Notes: a model not told the origin generated them from the sequence alone. Counted from the first letter of the stretch, positions 49,401 to 58,621 are shown. The stretch: 64,000 nucleotides of DNA from Affinundibacterium flavidum (GCF_014284175.1 NZ_JACOGA010000006.1:62001-126000); one strand, 5' to 3'. Numbers and translations: made by a program.

Positions 49401-49787
49401 CTATTCTTGAGAAATAAAATAAGAGGCAGCAGCTTTCTTTGCGCCAAACTTAACTTCAAGACTTACCATGCTCTTTGTAAAAGCGTTTAACAACTTACGT
49501 GCCTCCGCTTCACCTCTTGCAGCGCGATCATATCCAGTCGCTGTAGAGTAAATCGATGCGAAAGCAGTCCAAACCATCACTTCTTGTCCATCCCAACGTC
49601 CTCCACAATTTTGTTCAAACCAGAATTGAATATTTGAAAGTCGTTCAGCCAATTTCTCTTCGGAAACTGAAGAAATATCAGCTAAAACTTCTTCCCATTT
49701 TTTGCTGGCTTGCACAAAATACTCAGGAATATTTGCGTTGCCAGCCATTAATTTTTCGATATTTTTGTGCATTTTGCATTTTCTCAT
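49401..49787 (-). CDS. Small uncharacterised helical protein
   Basis: A 128-residue soluble, mostly helical protein with GGRWDGQEVMVW in the middle. The start is uncertain: the first ATG or the one five codons later (MHKNIEK) both have weak ribosome sites. No family is recognised. An overlapping 77-codon frame on the same strand is probably not coding. Confidence 0.55.
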   Translation of the reverse strand: MRKCKMHKNIEKLMAGNANIPEYFVQASKKWEEVLADISSVSEEKLAERLSNIQFWFEQNCGGRWDGQEVMVWTAFASIYSTATGYDRAARGEAEARKLLNAFTKSMVSLEVKFGAKKAAASYFISQE

Positions 49788-49864
49788 TAGTTAAATATTG
49801 TTTGCCAAATCAGGGAAAGTCCAACTTCGCATTGAAAATTAAATTGAATCTAGGCTTATTGGGT

Positions 49865-50332
49865 TTAAGTTTGAGTACCCTTTTCGGCACTTTCGCGTTC
49901 AGTATCTCTGTGAATATTTTTTCCCGGTGTATCACTAGACTCTTTACCCAACAAATAACCAGCAATTGTCCCGAGTAAACCCATTACTGGCGCGATCTGA
50001 TTGCTACTATATCCAGCAACAACGAGAAAAACGGCTGAAATAATAATCATGATTGTCCCAAAGACCCTCAGAACTGATTCTGCTTTTCTCCCCTTTAAGA
50101 TCAGAAAACTTGCCATTGCCAAAACCAACGCTCCAAAAACTAAAACTACTGCGCTGATTGTCATTGCACTTTCCGTCGTCCACCACGCTTCAGGCACGAC
50201 TTTGTTTTGCAATACAACAGAATTTGTACTTGATGCCATTTTTTGCTTCAAGGCTTCGATTTGCGAATTGTTCGACTCCAATTGTCGCGAATTTGTCTCC
50301 ACATCAGGAGTTTGCATAGACTTTGTATTCAT
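49865..50332 (-). CDS. Coiled-coil membrane protein, unknown
   Basis: A 155-residue protein with an N-terminal Gln/Ser-rich coiled coil (QLESNNSQIEALKQKM) and three membrane helices at about residues 57-80, 90-110 and 115-130, then a polar tail. Its ATG overlaps the stop of the gene upstream by four bases, so the two are coupled. No family is recognised. Confidence 0.6.
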   Translation of the reverse strand: MNTKSMQTPDVETNSRQLESNNSQIEALKQKMASSTNSVVLQNKVVPEAWWTTESAMTISAVVLVFGALVLAMASFLILKGRKAESVLRVFGTIMIIISAVFLVVAGYSSNQIAPVMGLLGTIAGYLLGKESSDTPGKNIHRDTERESAEKGTQT

Positions 50333-50706
50333 TTTTTCAGTTTTTTTAGTTCGGCTTCGAGGAGATCGATTCTTTGTTGTTGAAGGTCAATTAGCTTTTG
50401 CTGATCTAATATTCTCTCTCTCAATCTGAGCTCTAAAATCGTACAGTTCATTTGAATTGCTTCGCTGCTCTGCATCAGTTTCTGGACCGCATCGCTGTAC
50501 GCGTCCCCCTTCATTTCCTGAGATTGCTTGACTAGTGGTTTGTTGAACTGAGTCCTTATTGTCTCAGGTCCCTTTGGAACCGACGAACCTTGCACAATCG
50601 TATTTCCAACCCCATTTTGTGCGAGCGAACAAAATGAAAAACAAAAGGACACAAGAATGCCAATTACATAATAGTATTTTTTTTTAGTCGAAAAAAAATT
50701 TAGCAT
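50329..50706 (-). CDS. Secreted small protein with C-terminal coiled coil
   Basis: Trimmed to MLNFFSTKK because GAAGAG precedes that ATG, giving 125 residues. A signal peptide (VSFCFSFCSLAQ) is followed by a polar middle and a strong coiled coil (QRIDLLEAELKKLKK). It overlaps the next membrane-protein gene by four bases. Function unknown. Confidence 0.55.
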   Translation of the reverse strand: MLNFFSTKKKYYYVIGILVSFCFSFCSLAQNGVGNTIVQGSSVPKGPETIRTQFNKPLVKQSQEMKGDAYSDAVQKLMQSSEAIQMNCTILELRLRERILDQQKLIDLQQQRIDLLEAELKKLKK

Positions 50707-51257
50707 ATTCACTCTTCTTGGTTGATGAGAACTTCTACAAAATAAGGAAAGGATTACACTGCGAATCAATAAAATTTCAAAATGTAAGTTTTAGTTTCAT
50801 AACTAACGGCTCCAACTGATCACTTCCAATATTTGGAGCAATGCGTTCTGACACAACTAAGGTGGAATGTTTCTAATTGGCATGAGCAATTTATATACCA
50901 AGTAACTTGGGCGAATTCTCAGGAGGGATAAGGATCTAAATAGAAAAATTGCTCGACAGATCCAACAAATATTGACACGTAAATTACACGTAAAAATTTC
51001 GAAAAGTAGTGGATCTGCCTCACTTTTTCATATCAAACTAAAACGACAGCGACATCAAGGGCGGCCGCTTGAGCACCAAATTGACTTTAATACGCCAAGA
51101 AATGCGTAGCTAAATCGTTGGCTGCGAAACCTTCGTTACATTTATATCCGTGCTTCACAAGTTCAGGAAATCACAACGAATTCCCGCAACCAATGACGGC
51201 ATCAAAATTGCTTATTTTCAAAGCAATCAAAGTCAATTTAATTTGAAAGGAATCGTT
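50707..51257. other. AT-rich intergenic region before the MBL-fold gene
   Basis: About 550 bp without a supported gene. ACACGTAAATTACACGTAAA near 50975 contains a short direct repeat of ACACGTAAA, and a candidate -35 TTGACA overlaps it at 50972. GGGCGGCCGC at 51060 is a GC-rich island in this stretch. Confidence 0.35.
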
Positions 51258-52601
51258 ATGCCTAAGAATTTTGTCAGCTTATGGATGCTATCTAATTCTA
51301 GATCTGCCATTGCAGTCGCGCTGGGTTTCTTAGTGCATATTGGGGTCGCAACAGCATCAGATTGTATAGCGCCATCTGGAAGTGCCGTGGCCGCGGTAAC
51401 ACTGCGCACGTCACCTACTGCAAAAAGCACGGCAAACGGCAAACTTGAGTCTGGTCAAACATTACCGCTCATCGCATCTATGCCTGGATGGTACGAAACT
51501 CAGCTAGCAAACGGTCAAACAGCTTTTGCGTCTAAACGCTCAACTGAAGTTATTGCTTGTCCAGAAGGCTCTGCGAATGTATTAACAGTTCCTGAAGTGC
51601 AATACGAGTTGCACGCAATTGATGTCGGTACCGGGTTATCCGTGTTGGTTCGCGGACCAGACTTTGCACTTCTTTATGATGCCGGTAGCAACGATGATAT
51701 GGCACGTGGGGACAATAATAGAACACTGGCCTACCTCAATACGTTGCAACCACCAATACAGAAACTCTCCCACGTCATCCTCAGTCACCCACACCGAGAT
51801 CACGTCGAATTACTACCTGATGTAGTCACTCGATTGAAGCCTAGTAATGTATGGAACTCTGGTGCCTACAACGACATCTGTGGCTACCGGAATTTTCTGT
51901 TTGCAATTGCCGCAGATCCTTCGATCCAGTATCACACCGCGACACAAGATGAAGGTAATGAATCCATCGAAATGGCAGCAAAGAACTGCTATGGCGACAA
52001 ACAGCCGTCACAGACTTTGACACTAAATCACGGTAAGAAAATCACCAACGAGAAAATCTCTCTTGGCCAAGGCGCCTCCATGACATTCTTGTTTGTGGAT
52101 GGATCACCTAGATCGAGCCTTAACGAGAACAGCCTAGCTGTACGACTAGATCTAGGTACTCACAAAATACTTCTCATGGGAGATGCAGAGGCTGGCGGTA
52201 GAAATTTGCCTTCGACAACACCGAAAGAATCGTCTATCGAAGGAAAGCTTTTGGCTTGTTGCACGGAAGAATTGAAGGCAGATATTTTAGTGGTAGGGCA
52301 TCATGGAAGTAAAACTTCATCTAGAAAAAAATTCCTTGATGCGGTGGGAGCAAAAACTTTTATTGTTTCTGCTGGCCCGACTAAGTATGCAACCGTTGTA
52401 TTACCGGATCAGGAAATCATCACCGAATTAGAAAAACTTGGACAAGTTTTTAGAACTGATCTTGAAGATGCATCATGTCTAATGTCACCAGATAAAGTCG
52501 GAGCCGATTCAGACGGCAAACCAGGTGGCTGCGATAATGTATTTGTAAAAATACCTGTGAGTAAGTCAATCTCGATAAATTATCGTCGGATATCGGATTG
52601 A
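51258..52601 (+). CDS. Secreted SH3 plus ComEC-like metallo-beta-lactamase hydrolase
   Basis: The start MPKNFVSL is chosen because AAAGGA lies before it; 447 residues with a signal peptide ending near VATASDC. Residues about 35-100 are an SH3-like domain (WYETQLANGQTAFASKRS). Residues 125-430 are an MBL fold with SHPHRDHVE (zinc HxHxDH), LLMGDAEAGG and VGHHGSKTSS, the pattern of the ComEC competence nuclease domain and related hydrolases. It could act on nucleic acid outside the cytoplasm; that is inference. It is a single-gene transcript among the cargo. Confidence 0.75.
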   Translation: MPKNFVSLWMLSNSRSAIAVALGFLVHIGVATASDCIAPSGSAVAAVTLRTSPTAKSTANGKLESGQTLPLIASMPGWYETQLANGQTAFASKRSTEVIACPEGSANVLTVPEVQYELHAIDVGTGLSVLVRGPDFALLYDAGSNDDMARGDNNRTLAYLNTLQPPIQKLSHVILSHPHRDHVELLPDVVTRLKPSNVWNSGAYNDICGYRNFLFAIAADPSIQYHTATQDEGNESIEMAAKNCYGDKQPSQTLTLNHGKKITNEKISLGQGASMTFLFVDGSPRSSLNENSLAVRLDLGTHKILLMGDAEAGGRNLPSTTPKESSIEGKLLACCTEELKADILVVGHHGSKTSSRKKFLDAVGAKTFIVSAGPTKYATVVLPDQEIITELEKLGQVFRTDLEDASCLMSPDKVGADSDGKPGGCDNVFVKIPVSKSISINYRRISD

Positions 52602-52845
52602 GTGAACAACTCATTTACTTAGGTTGCATTTAACTTTATTTTTGTCCCTCTGATTAAGTCAGTATGTCTATTTTGAAATTACGGAATAGCTTTATGGGAA
52701 ACGGTTATGACATAAGTCATGAAAATACTGGTGGTAACTTTGAATGAAAGATTGTGACTAGCTAAGCACCTAAATCCGCGAGTTAAACTTTTGAAGAGCA
52801 ATATTTTGACATGGCGAATTAAATATAGCTAATCTGACGAGGAAG

Positions 52846-53670
52846 TTAAAACAAAGCGCGAGTGGGGGATATCTTGCACGCATCAGTCCAAAGTTTATTT
52901 GCTAGCGGATGCCTCGACAAGAGACAAAGATGATACATAGTGGATTCTTTGCTGTTCTTCACCGCGTACATTGAGTCGCACACCGTTAGGCCAGTACCCC
53001 TAATCAAAGAAAACCAATAGTCCAAAAACGTCTTCCTCAAATCTCTCTTAGAATTTACTTTTAGTATCGCGTTTTGCCAACCAGGAGCAAAGTTATCTAA
53101 CGTCGACTTACCCGATAGGAGCCCCTTCGCCAAGTTCCGCTGAATATCCCCCGTACTTAGGTGAACAACAAGATCTATGTTCTTAAATGATGCTAGTTTT
53201 TCAATGATCGAAAAATGGAGATGTCCAGCATTGAATGGATCTAACAAAGCCAAATGCAAACTATTTTGTGGTAAATCATTCAATATATTCTCAACGGTAT
53301 TATGCGCGAATCCGGGGTAAAAACTTCCAGTTACCCCGACCTTGGATAACCGTAATTGCGCGGCATTTAAATATTCGCGAGATGCATCAGCTACAAAAAA
53401 ATGGGTAAATGCTCCTTTGTAGGCTTGGGATATTCTCCAGGCCGCCAAGACGCCTCCATCAGAAAACGAGTTATTGTGCCTCGTGTAGACACGCCCTGGC
53501 CCAGAAAATAGGTCTATATAGGTTCGGTTAGGCCATTTGTTTCGAGCCGCAAATGCTGAATGAATGTAACGCTTGATAATTTGATGCTTTTCGTCTGTAA
53601 CCCATCGACCTACGATCATCGCGGGAAGACTATCAATTGGATCTAAAATGGTGTTTAAAGAGGCTGACAT
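52846..53670 (-). CDS. Three-Cys-motif partner (TcmP)-like protein
   Basis: A 274-residue protein of the TcmP/methyltransferase-like fold: DLFSGPGR at 53-60, FFVADASREY near 90 as the acidic strand end, and LALLDPFNAGH near 140. TcmP proteins are found next to three-Cys-motif (DUF5131) proteins and their reaction is not known. This one is shorter than the other copy in the window. It follows a small HTH gene by 21 bp and is divergent from the DUF5131-TcmP pair, so both sets may form one locus. Confidence 0.75.
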   Translation of the reverse strand: MSASLNTILDPIDSLPAMIVGRWVTDEKHQIIKRYIHSAFAARNKWPNRTYIDLFSGPGRVYTRHNNSFSDGGVLAAWRISQAYKGAFTHFFVADASREYLNAAQLRLSKVGVTGSFYPGFAHNTVENILNDLPQNSLHLALLDPFNAGHLHFSIIEKLASFKNIDLVVHLSTGDIQRNLAKGLLSGKSTLDNFAPGWQNAILKVNSKRDLRKTFLDYWFSLIRGTGLTVCDSMYAVKNSKESTMYHLCLLSRHPLANKLWTDACKISPTRALF

Positions 53671-53691
53671 AGTTATCTAAGAGATAGGAAT

Positions 53692-53985
53692 CTAAGCAAC
53701 ATTATGCAATAGATCATATACGGCTCTACGGATATTCGCTTGATCAGGCCGAGATATCTTTCTTTTTATTAGTTCAGAAAGCTCTTCTGGTGTAACGTCC
53801 CTATCATTCACCATTCCCAAAATATGCATACAGCGCATAAGAAAATGTTCAGGAGGTGCTGCCTTATTATGAATGTATTTTGATAGATTGTATTGCTTAA
53901 TACCATTCTCCATGGAAAACTGCGCTTGAGTTAAGCCGCTTTTTATCCATGCATTCTTAATTATTTCGGCGGGGGAGGAAAACAT
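53692..53985 (-). CDS. Small helix-turn-helix regulator
   Basis: A 97-residue protein with an HTH near residues 15-45 (GLTQAQFSMENGIKQYNLSK) of XRE-like type. It lies upstream of the shorter TcmP gene on the same strand and faces the DUF5131 gene across 100 bp of AT-rich DNA with TATGC/GCATA repeats. It probably controls the divergent locus. Confidence 0.65.
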   Translation of the reverse strand: MFSSPAEIIKNAWIKSGLTQAQFSMENGIKQYNLSKYIHNKAAPPEHFLMRCMHILGMVNDRDVTPEELSELIKRKISRPDQANIRRAVYDLLHNVA

Positions 53986-54009
53986 TTACTCTGAGTCACA
54001 GTTAATAAA

Positions 54010-54038
54010 TTATGCCAATTATATGCTTTACATGCATA
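54010..54038. promoter_or_regulatory. TATGC/GCATA repeats in the divergent HTH-DUF5131 intergenic region
   Basis: TTATGC at 54010, TATGC at 54022 and GCATA at 54034 lie within 30 bp between the two divergent genes. The last two form an inverted repeat around TTTACAT. Candidate operator for the small HTH regulator. Confidence 0.35.
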
Positions 54039-54085
54039 AATACAATACCTATAATTAGAGTTAAGATATAGCTCTGGAGAGCGAC

Positions 54086-54943
54086 ATGGGTAAAGAAAGT
54101 AAAATTGAATGGACACATCACACTTTTAATCCCTGGTGGGGATGTGTTCGTGTTTCACCAGCGTGTAAATTCTGCTATGCGGAAACATGGGCGAAGCGTT
54201 TAGGTGAAGACTTGTGGGGCGGCAAAGCTGATCGTCGCTTTTTCAGTGACTCACACTGGAATGAACCGATTAAATGGGATCGTGAGGCTGCGACAGATGG
54301 GAAAAGACGCAGAGTCTTTTGCGCCTCTATGGCTGATGTCTTTGAAAACCGTAAAGACCTACATGTTGCGCGTGAGCGACTTTGGCAACTGATTGAAGCA
54401 ACACCACATCTTGATTGGCTACTTTTAACAAAGCGCATTGAGCACGTAAAGAAACTAGCTCCTTGGTCAGGAAAATGGCCGCGTAACATATGGCTCGGTG
54501 CCAGTACAGAAAAACAAAATTGGTTAGAAAAACGTGTTGATCATCTGCTCTCACATGACGTGTCAGTACGATTTGTATCAGCCGAGCCGTTACTGGGACA
54601 TTTGGAAATCGCACCGTGGCTAGCAAAGCCGAACTCTAAGGAGGCGGGAATAAACTGGGTTATTGCTGGAGGGGAAAGCGGCGTCAATGCAAGATGGATG
54701 AATCCCGCTTGGGTAGAGAGTTTGCGAGATCAATGTCGCGAAGCTGGCGTTCCATTTCACTTCAAGCAATGGGGACACTGGGGGCCAGAAGAAATTATCA
54801 AAGAGGGGATCTCCGCTCGTGCTCAACGAGTTGAAGTTGTTGGGCGCATGGGTGAAATGATACGAATGGTAAAAGTTGGAAAAACTAAATCTGGTAGACT
54901 TTTAGATGGATCAACTTGGGACGAATTTCCGATTGTGTTGTAA
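54086..54943 (+). CDS. DUF5131 (phage Gp37/Gp68-like) three-Cys-motif protein
   Basis: A 285-residue protein with Cys at 20, 27 and 30 in GCVRVSPACKFC, the three-Cys motif that resembles a radical-SAM iron-sulfur site. WLLLTKRIEHVKKL near residue 110 and IAGGESGVNARWMNP near residue 195 are further family motifs. The family is known from phages and mobile elements; its chemistry is not established. GGAG precedes the ATG. The larger TcmP gene starts 15 bp after its stop. Confidence 0.85.
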   Translation: MGKESKIEWTHHTFNPWWGCVRVSPACKFCYAETWAKRLGEDLWGGKADRRFFSDSHWNEPIKWDREAATDGKRRRVFCASMADVFENRKDLHVARERLWQLIEATPHLDWLLLTKRIEHVKKLAPWSGKWPRNIWLGASTEKQNWLEKRVDHLLSHDVSVRFVSAEPLLGHLEIAPWLAKPNSKEAGINWVIAGGESGVNARWMNPAWVESLRDQCREAGVPFHFKQWGHWGPEEIIKEGISARAQRVEVVGRMGEMIRMVKVGKTKSGRLLDGSTWDEFPIVL

Positions 54944-54958
54944 TTACTTGGAAGTGAT

Positions 54959-56224
54959 ATGTCAAAAAAGCATTATGAGTGGCAAGATGGACCAGCAAAA
55001 TTAAAACAACACAGCATCGCTAAACATAATCTTTTGAGAAGCTACCTTGCTTCATATTTTCCAACGCTCGTTAGCGCTCCTGGTCAAGAAGAGCTTCGTT
55101 TGACTATAGTAGACGGTTTCGCTGGCGGTGGCGTCTATCATCACGAAACTACTGGTGAACGCCATTTAGGTTCACCATTCATATGCTTAGAAGCGGCAAG
55201 AGAAGCTGAAGCGATGATAAATCATCCTGAACGCGCAAAAAAAGTTCACTTTAATGTGGACTATTTTTTTGTGGAAAAAGATAGAGATGCCGCGAATTTT
55301 TTGAGCAAGAGCATGGTGGAAGAAGGTTTTTCGCACCGTGTTGGTAATGATGTTCACCTGTTGAAAGGTGACTTCAATATTCATGCCGATCAAATTATCT
55401 CCCATGTACTTAAGAAAACCCCACGATCTGGGAGGTCTATTTTTGTATTGGACCAGTATGGATACAACCAAGTACCAATGCCGCTTTTAAGAAAGATTTT
55501 TCAAAAATTGCCTAGAGCCGAGGTAATACTCACATTCAATGTAGATTCCTTTAATTCCTTCGCCACAGAAAAAAATGGAAACTCGCCACTCGAAAAAATC
55601 GGCCTTCCGAATATTTTTGAGGGCCGCAAGCTACAAGATATAAAAAATCATGAATGTGATTGGAGGGCTTTTATACAAAGCCAACTCTATCCGCACATCG
55701 TTAAATCGGCGGGATCTCGTTTTCATACTCCATTTTTTATTCGCTCAGCCAAAGGACATGGGGACTTTTGGCTAATGCATTTGTCGATGCATCCAAAAGC
55801 ACGCGACGTCATGACGGAAGTTCATTGGAAGCATAGCAATACCTTCATTCACTACGGTGGTGAAGGTTTTGATATGTTTAAGATCGGCTATATAACGAGC
55901 GCAGACGAGCGCTTCTCACGACAAGGAAAATTGGGCTACACCTTCGATGACGACGCGGAAAAACGCACGATTGAAAGACTGCACGAAGATATTCCACGGG
56001 TGATATATGCAGACGAGGATGGGCACAGCTATGAAACTTTATATGCAACTACTTGCAACGATACGCCCGCAACGTCGAGGATATACAAAGGAGTCCTTGG
56101 AACGCTAGCCAAGCTAAAAGAAATCGAAATTATTTCTTCTGATGGGCACTTAAAAACCTCTGCCAATCAAATTAAAGACAGCGACCGCATTCGACCATCA
56201 AGGCAGGGGAAACTGTTTATATAG
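54959..56224 (+). CDS. tcmP: Three-Cys-motif partner protein TcmP
   Basis: A 421-residue protein with a Rossmann-like glycine motif DGFAGGG at 52-58, a conserved FVEKDRDAANFL segment near residue 100, and VLDQYGYNQVP near residue 165. These match the TcmP family (TIGR04474 type) that always accompanies DUF5131 proteins. The fold resembles methyltransferases. The extra C-terminal 180 residues set it apart from the shorter copy at 52846. The pair is probably co-transcribed. A role in defence or DNA/RNA modification is inference from family context. Confidence 0.82.
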   Translation: MSKKHYEWQDGPAKLKQHSIAKHNLLRSYLASYFPTLVSAPGQEELRLTIVDGFAGGGVYHHETTGERHLGSPFICLEAAREAEAMINHPERAKKVHFNVDYFFVEKDRDAANFLSKSMVEEGFSHRVGNDVHLLKGDFNIHADQIISHVLKKTPRSGRSIFVLDQYGYNQVPMPLLRKIFQKLPRAEVILTFNVDSFNSFATEKNGNSPLEKIGLPNIFEGRKLQDIKNHECDWRAFIQSQLYPHIVKSAGSRFHTPFFIRSAKGHGDFWLMHLSMHPKARDVMTEVHWKHSNTFIHYGGEGFDMFKIGYITSADERFSRQGKLGYTFDDDAEKRTIERLHEDIPRVIYADEDGHSYETLYATTCNDTPATSRIYKGVLGTLAKLKEIEIISSDGHLKTSANQIKDSDRIRPSRQGKLFI

Positions 56225-56420
56225 TCATGCGGGGAAGGCCGGTCGCCAAGATTGCCAACCGACTGGCGCTATGCTGCCAGAGCTCCGGACGAATAAACCC
56301 AAAAGAGTGCGACTCGTCTATCAATTTCTCTTTGTCTACAAAAAAGACCTCGTACTCTTGGCAATTTTACTGATAGGCTAAGCTAACATAATCAAATTTC
56401 ATGACATAATTTAGAAGACA

Positions 56421-58289
56421 ATGGGATTCGTTTTTACAATTCAAGAGCTGAATATTGATTCAAAATTTTGGCGAATTGACTGGTTTGGATCAGTATCTTT
56501 TTCAGAGAACTATCGGCGCTCTAGTCAACCAAAAGTCGAAGTGCAACTCTCTCAAATTCTAGATCATGAGATCGATACGTCCGTCAATTTTGATTTGGAA
56601 AACATCAAGAAGGCGCGAAAACGAACTGTAAGGCTCCCGGTCGGTCTTTTGTCCGCCCTAAAGATCGGTGACATTTGGAAAAACGGGGCGCTTTCAATGC
56701 AGCCCGAATATGAAGTAATGTCGTTCAATCAGTTAAAAATTACCCGCGACACTTCATCATTAATAAAGGCTGGACTACCTGATCCAGAAACAGGGGAATA
56801 TTTTCTCCCGATGTCGCACCATCCACAACATATGGAGCACACACAATCTTACTGTGTACATATCAAGACAAATGCCTGTCATATCATTGTCCCCTGTGTG
56901 GAATTGATTCGCTTCTATTTCGGTTCCTCTAGTACAGTTCTCGCAAAAATTTTTGACGCACCATTTGCTCAAGAAAACTTTTGGATGAGCACCGAAAATA
57001 CTTCATCAACAAAGCCAACGATCCATCTAGCACCTGGTATACCAGGATTTTCAGCACCTCACATTGGGCGAATTGCGTTTTCAAAAGTAGCTCGCTCAGC
57101 AGCTGAGTTGATTGGTAACTCATGCATTACGGCCACTGCTCGGAATGAACCCGCTTTTCCTAAGGCAGTGTTTCCCTTTGAGGGAGAAACTGACTTAGTC
57201 GTTTCGGGAAAGTGGCTTCCATTCAACGGAAATAGTAAAGGCGTGTTTCTGGTATTCAGCCTTATTTCTTGCTCACATCCATTTCCATTCAAGGAAATCA
57301 AATACACCTCTACAAAAAAATCTACTTCAAAGTCAGGAGAGGCTCCTAAAACTGATTTAAAAGCAAAGCAAGAGAAGAGTGAGCTTCAATACTCAAAAGC
57401 CCGTCAGACGAACAATACGGTTATTGATGAGGAGCCAGATAAGAAAAGAGTCGCACAGAAAATCAGCACGCAACATTCAAGTGCTCAATTTCCAGATCTA
57501 ATACGCAAGTCAATTACAAAAATTGAAAATGAGCACGTCCCAACCCTAATGCTACGCAAAGAAGGAATATCAGTCGTTGACGGACTATCTGTTGGTGATG
57601 AGGGGAACCTATCCACGATTCACCCAATTGAATTCTCTGATTACGATGACGAAGATTTCCAAATTCCAAAATCTACAAACAAAAAAATATCTTTAACTTC
57701 CTTAGTATTTTTCGAGTTACTCAAAAGGATTCGTCGGAACTACCAGCACATGCCAATTAACTTGGTTCGCTTAGACTCGCGGCAACGATTTAACTACCTT
57801 TCGACCATGCCCAGAATCGTTAACGAGGATGGAGAACTGCTTTCGTCTTGCGTAATGTCATTTCCAGAGTCTTCCAACAATTCAAAAGCATTTACTCGAA
57901 ATCGACAAATTTCGGTTGCTCGGATTATTGATGCCTGCAGCTGTATTTATCTCATCGTTCCGGAGATGTCTGAAACCACGAAAGAACTCGAATTGCACGT
58001 CATCCTTGATAAGTCAAAGACGATAAGAACAAACCAGGATTTATTGGCCGCAATTGGGATCCATTTTTCGAAATATGTCGAAACAGAATCCAATTACGAA
58101 CTCGGTCAAGGTGCGATATCGACCGTGCATAAAGCAGAATTATTGGATGTTCAAAATAGCCACGAATTAATTGCCGAAATTTTTCATTCAGCGGTAAGTG
58201 GAATGTTGACACAAGAATTTAAAAATGCATGCAAGGATTCTTCATCCACTTTGATCGACAAAAAGCTTAACGCACTGACTTTGAATTAA
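56421..58289 (+). CDS. Large uncharacterised transposon protein, possibly TnsE-like
   Basis: A 622-residue protein. The first 290 residues look compact, with VELIRFYFGSSSTVLAKIF near residue 165. A 110-residue Lys/Ser/Glu-rich disordered linker follows. The last 210 residues form a second compact part containing RNRQISVARIIDACSCIYL and ELHVILDKSKT. The two-part layout and the position in a Tn7-like element recall TnsE, the accessory protein that directs Tn7 to replicating DNA, but I see no decisive motif. No ribosome site is clear. It may equally be unrelated cargo. Confidence 0.5.
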   Translation: MGFVFTIQELNIDSKFWRIDWFGSVSFSENYRRSSQPKVEVQLSQILDHEIDTSVNFDLENIKKARKRTVRLPVGLLSALKIGDIWKNGALSMQPEYEVMSFNQLKITRDTSSLIKAGLPDPETGEYFLPMSHHPQHMEHTQSYCVHIKTNACHIIVPCVELIRFYFGSSSTVLAKIFDAPFAQENFWMSTENTSSTKPTIHLAPGIPGFSAPHIGRIAFSKVARSAAELIGNSCITATARNEPAFPKAVFPFEGETDLVVSGKWLPFNGNSKGVFLVFSLISCSHPFPFKEIKYTSTKKSTSKSGEAPKTDLKAKQEKSELQYSKARQTNNTVIDEEPDKKRVAQKISTQHSSAQFPDLIRKSITKIENEHVPTLMLRKEGISVVDGLSVGDEGNLSTIHPIEFSDYDDEDFQIPKSTNKKISLTSLVFFELLKRIRRNYQHMPINLVRLDSRQRFNYLSTMPRIVNEDGELLSSCVMSFPESSNNSKAFTRNRQISVARIIDACSCIYLIVPEMSETTKELELHVILDKSKTIRTNQDLLAAIGIHFSKYVETESNYELGQGAISTVHKAELLDVQNSHELIAEIFHSAVSGMLTQEFKNACKDSSSTLIDKKLNALTLN

Positions 58290-58313
58290 AAGCACCTTTC
58301 AACCAATCCGCTC

Positions 58314-58556
58314 TTACTCAGCCTCAATAGGCATAATTAATTCCACCACATCGACACCTAATGCGATAGCCAGTTGCTCTAAGCCATCGATGGATATATT
58401 CGTGATGCAACGTTCCAATTGCGAAACATACGTGCGATGAAAGTCCGCAGCCTCGGCCATGTACTCTTGACTCCAACCACGCTCTTTACGCAGACGTTTC
58501 AAATTAATGGCAATTCGATGCCGTGCATTCTCTATAGGTTTTTTTCTTGCATTCAT
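58314..58556 (-). CDS. XRE-family helix-turn-helix regulator
   Basis: An 80-residue protein, essentially one Cro/CI-type HTH: RLRKERGWSQEYMAEAADFH then YVSQLERCITNISIDGLEQL. It lies between the possible TnsE-like gene and a membrane-protein gene of opposite strand. Xre regulators occur in several Tn7-like elements. Two direct repeats upstream are probable operators for autoregulation. Confidence 0.85.
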   Translation of the reverse strand: MNARKKPIENARHRIAINLKRLRKERGWSQEYMAEAADFHRTYVSQLERCITNISIDGLEQLAIALGVDVVELIMPIEAE

Positions 58557-58572
58557 ACACGCAAGGTTGAAC

Positions 58573-58621
58573 CTCTACCGCTTTTGAATCTACAGCCTAT
58601 AACTCTACTGTTTTTAAATCT
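58573..58621. promoter_or_regulatory. Paired direct repeats, candidate XRE operators
   Basis: CTCTACCGCTTTTGAATCT (58573) and CTCTACTGTTTTTAAATCT (58603) match at 16 of 19 positions with a 30-bp period, between the XRE start and the divergent membrane-protein gene. Confidence 0.55.

Noticed and set aside
49334..49420. Three TCTTGAGAA sequences resembling transposon-end repeats
   Set aside because: Spacing of 44 and 27-31 bp does not match the 19/20-bp pattern, and no TGTA tip lies nearby.
49226..49459. 77-codon frame overlapping the small helical protein gene
   Set aside because: Shares its region with a better-supported frame and has no independent ribosome site.
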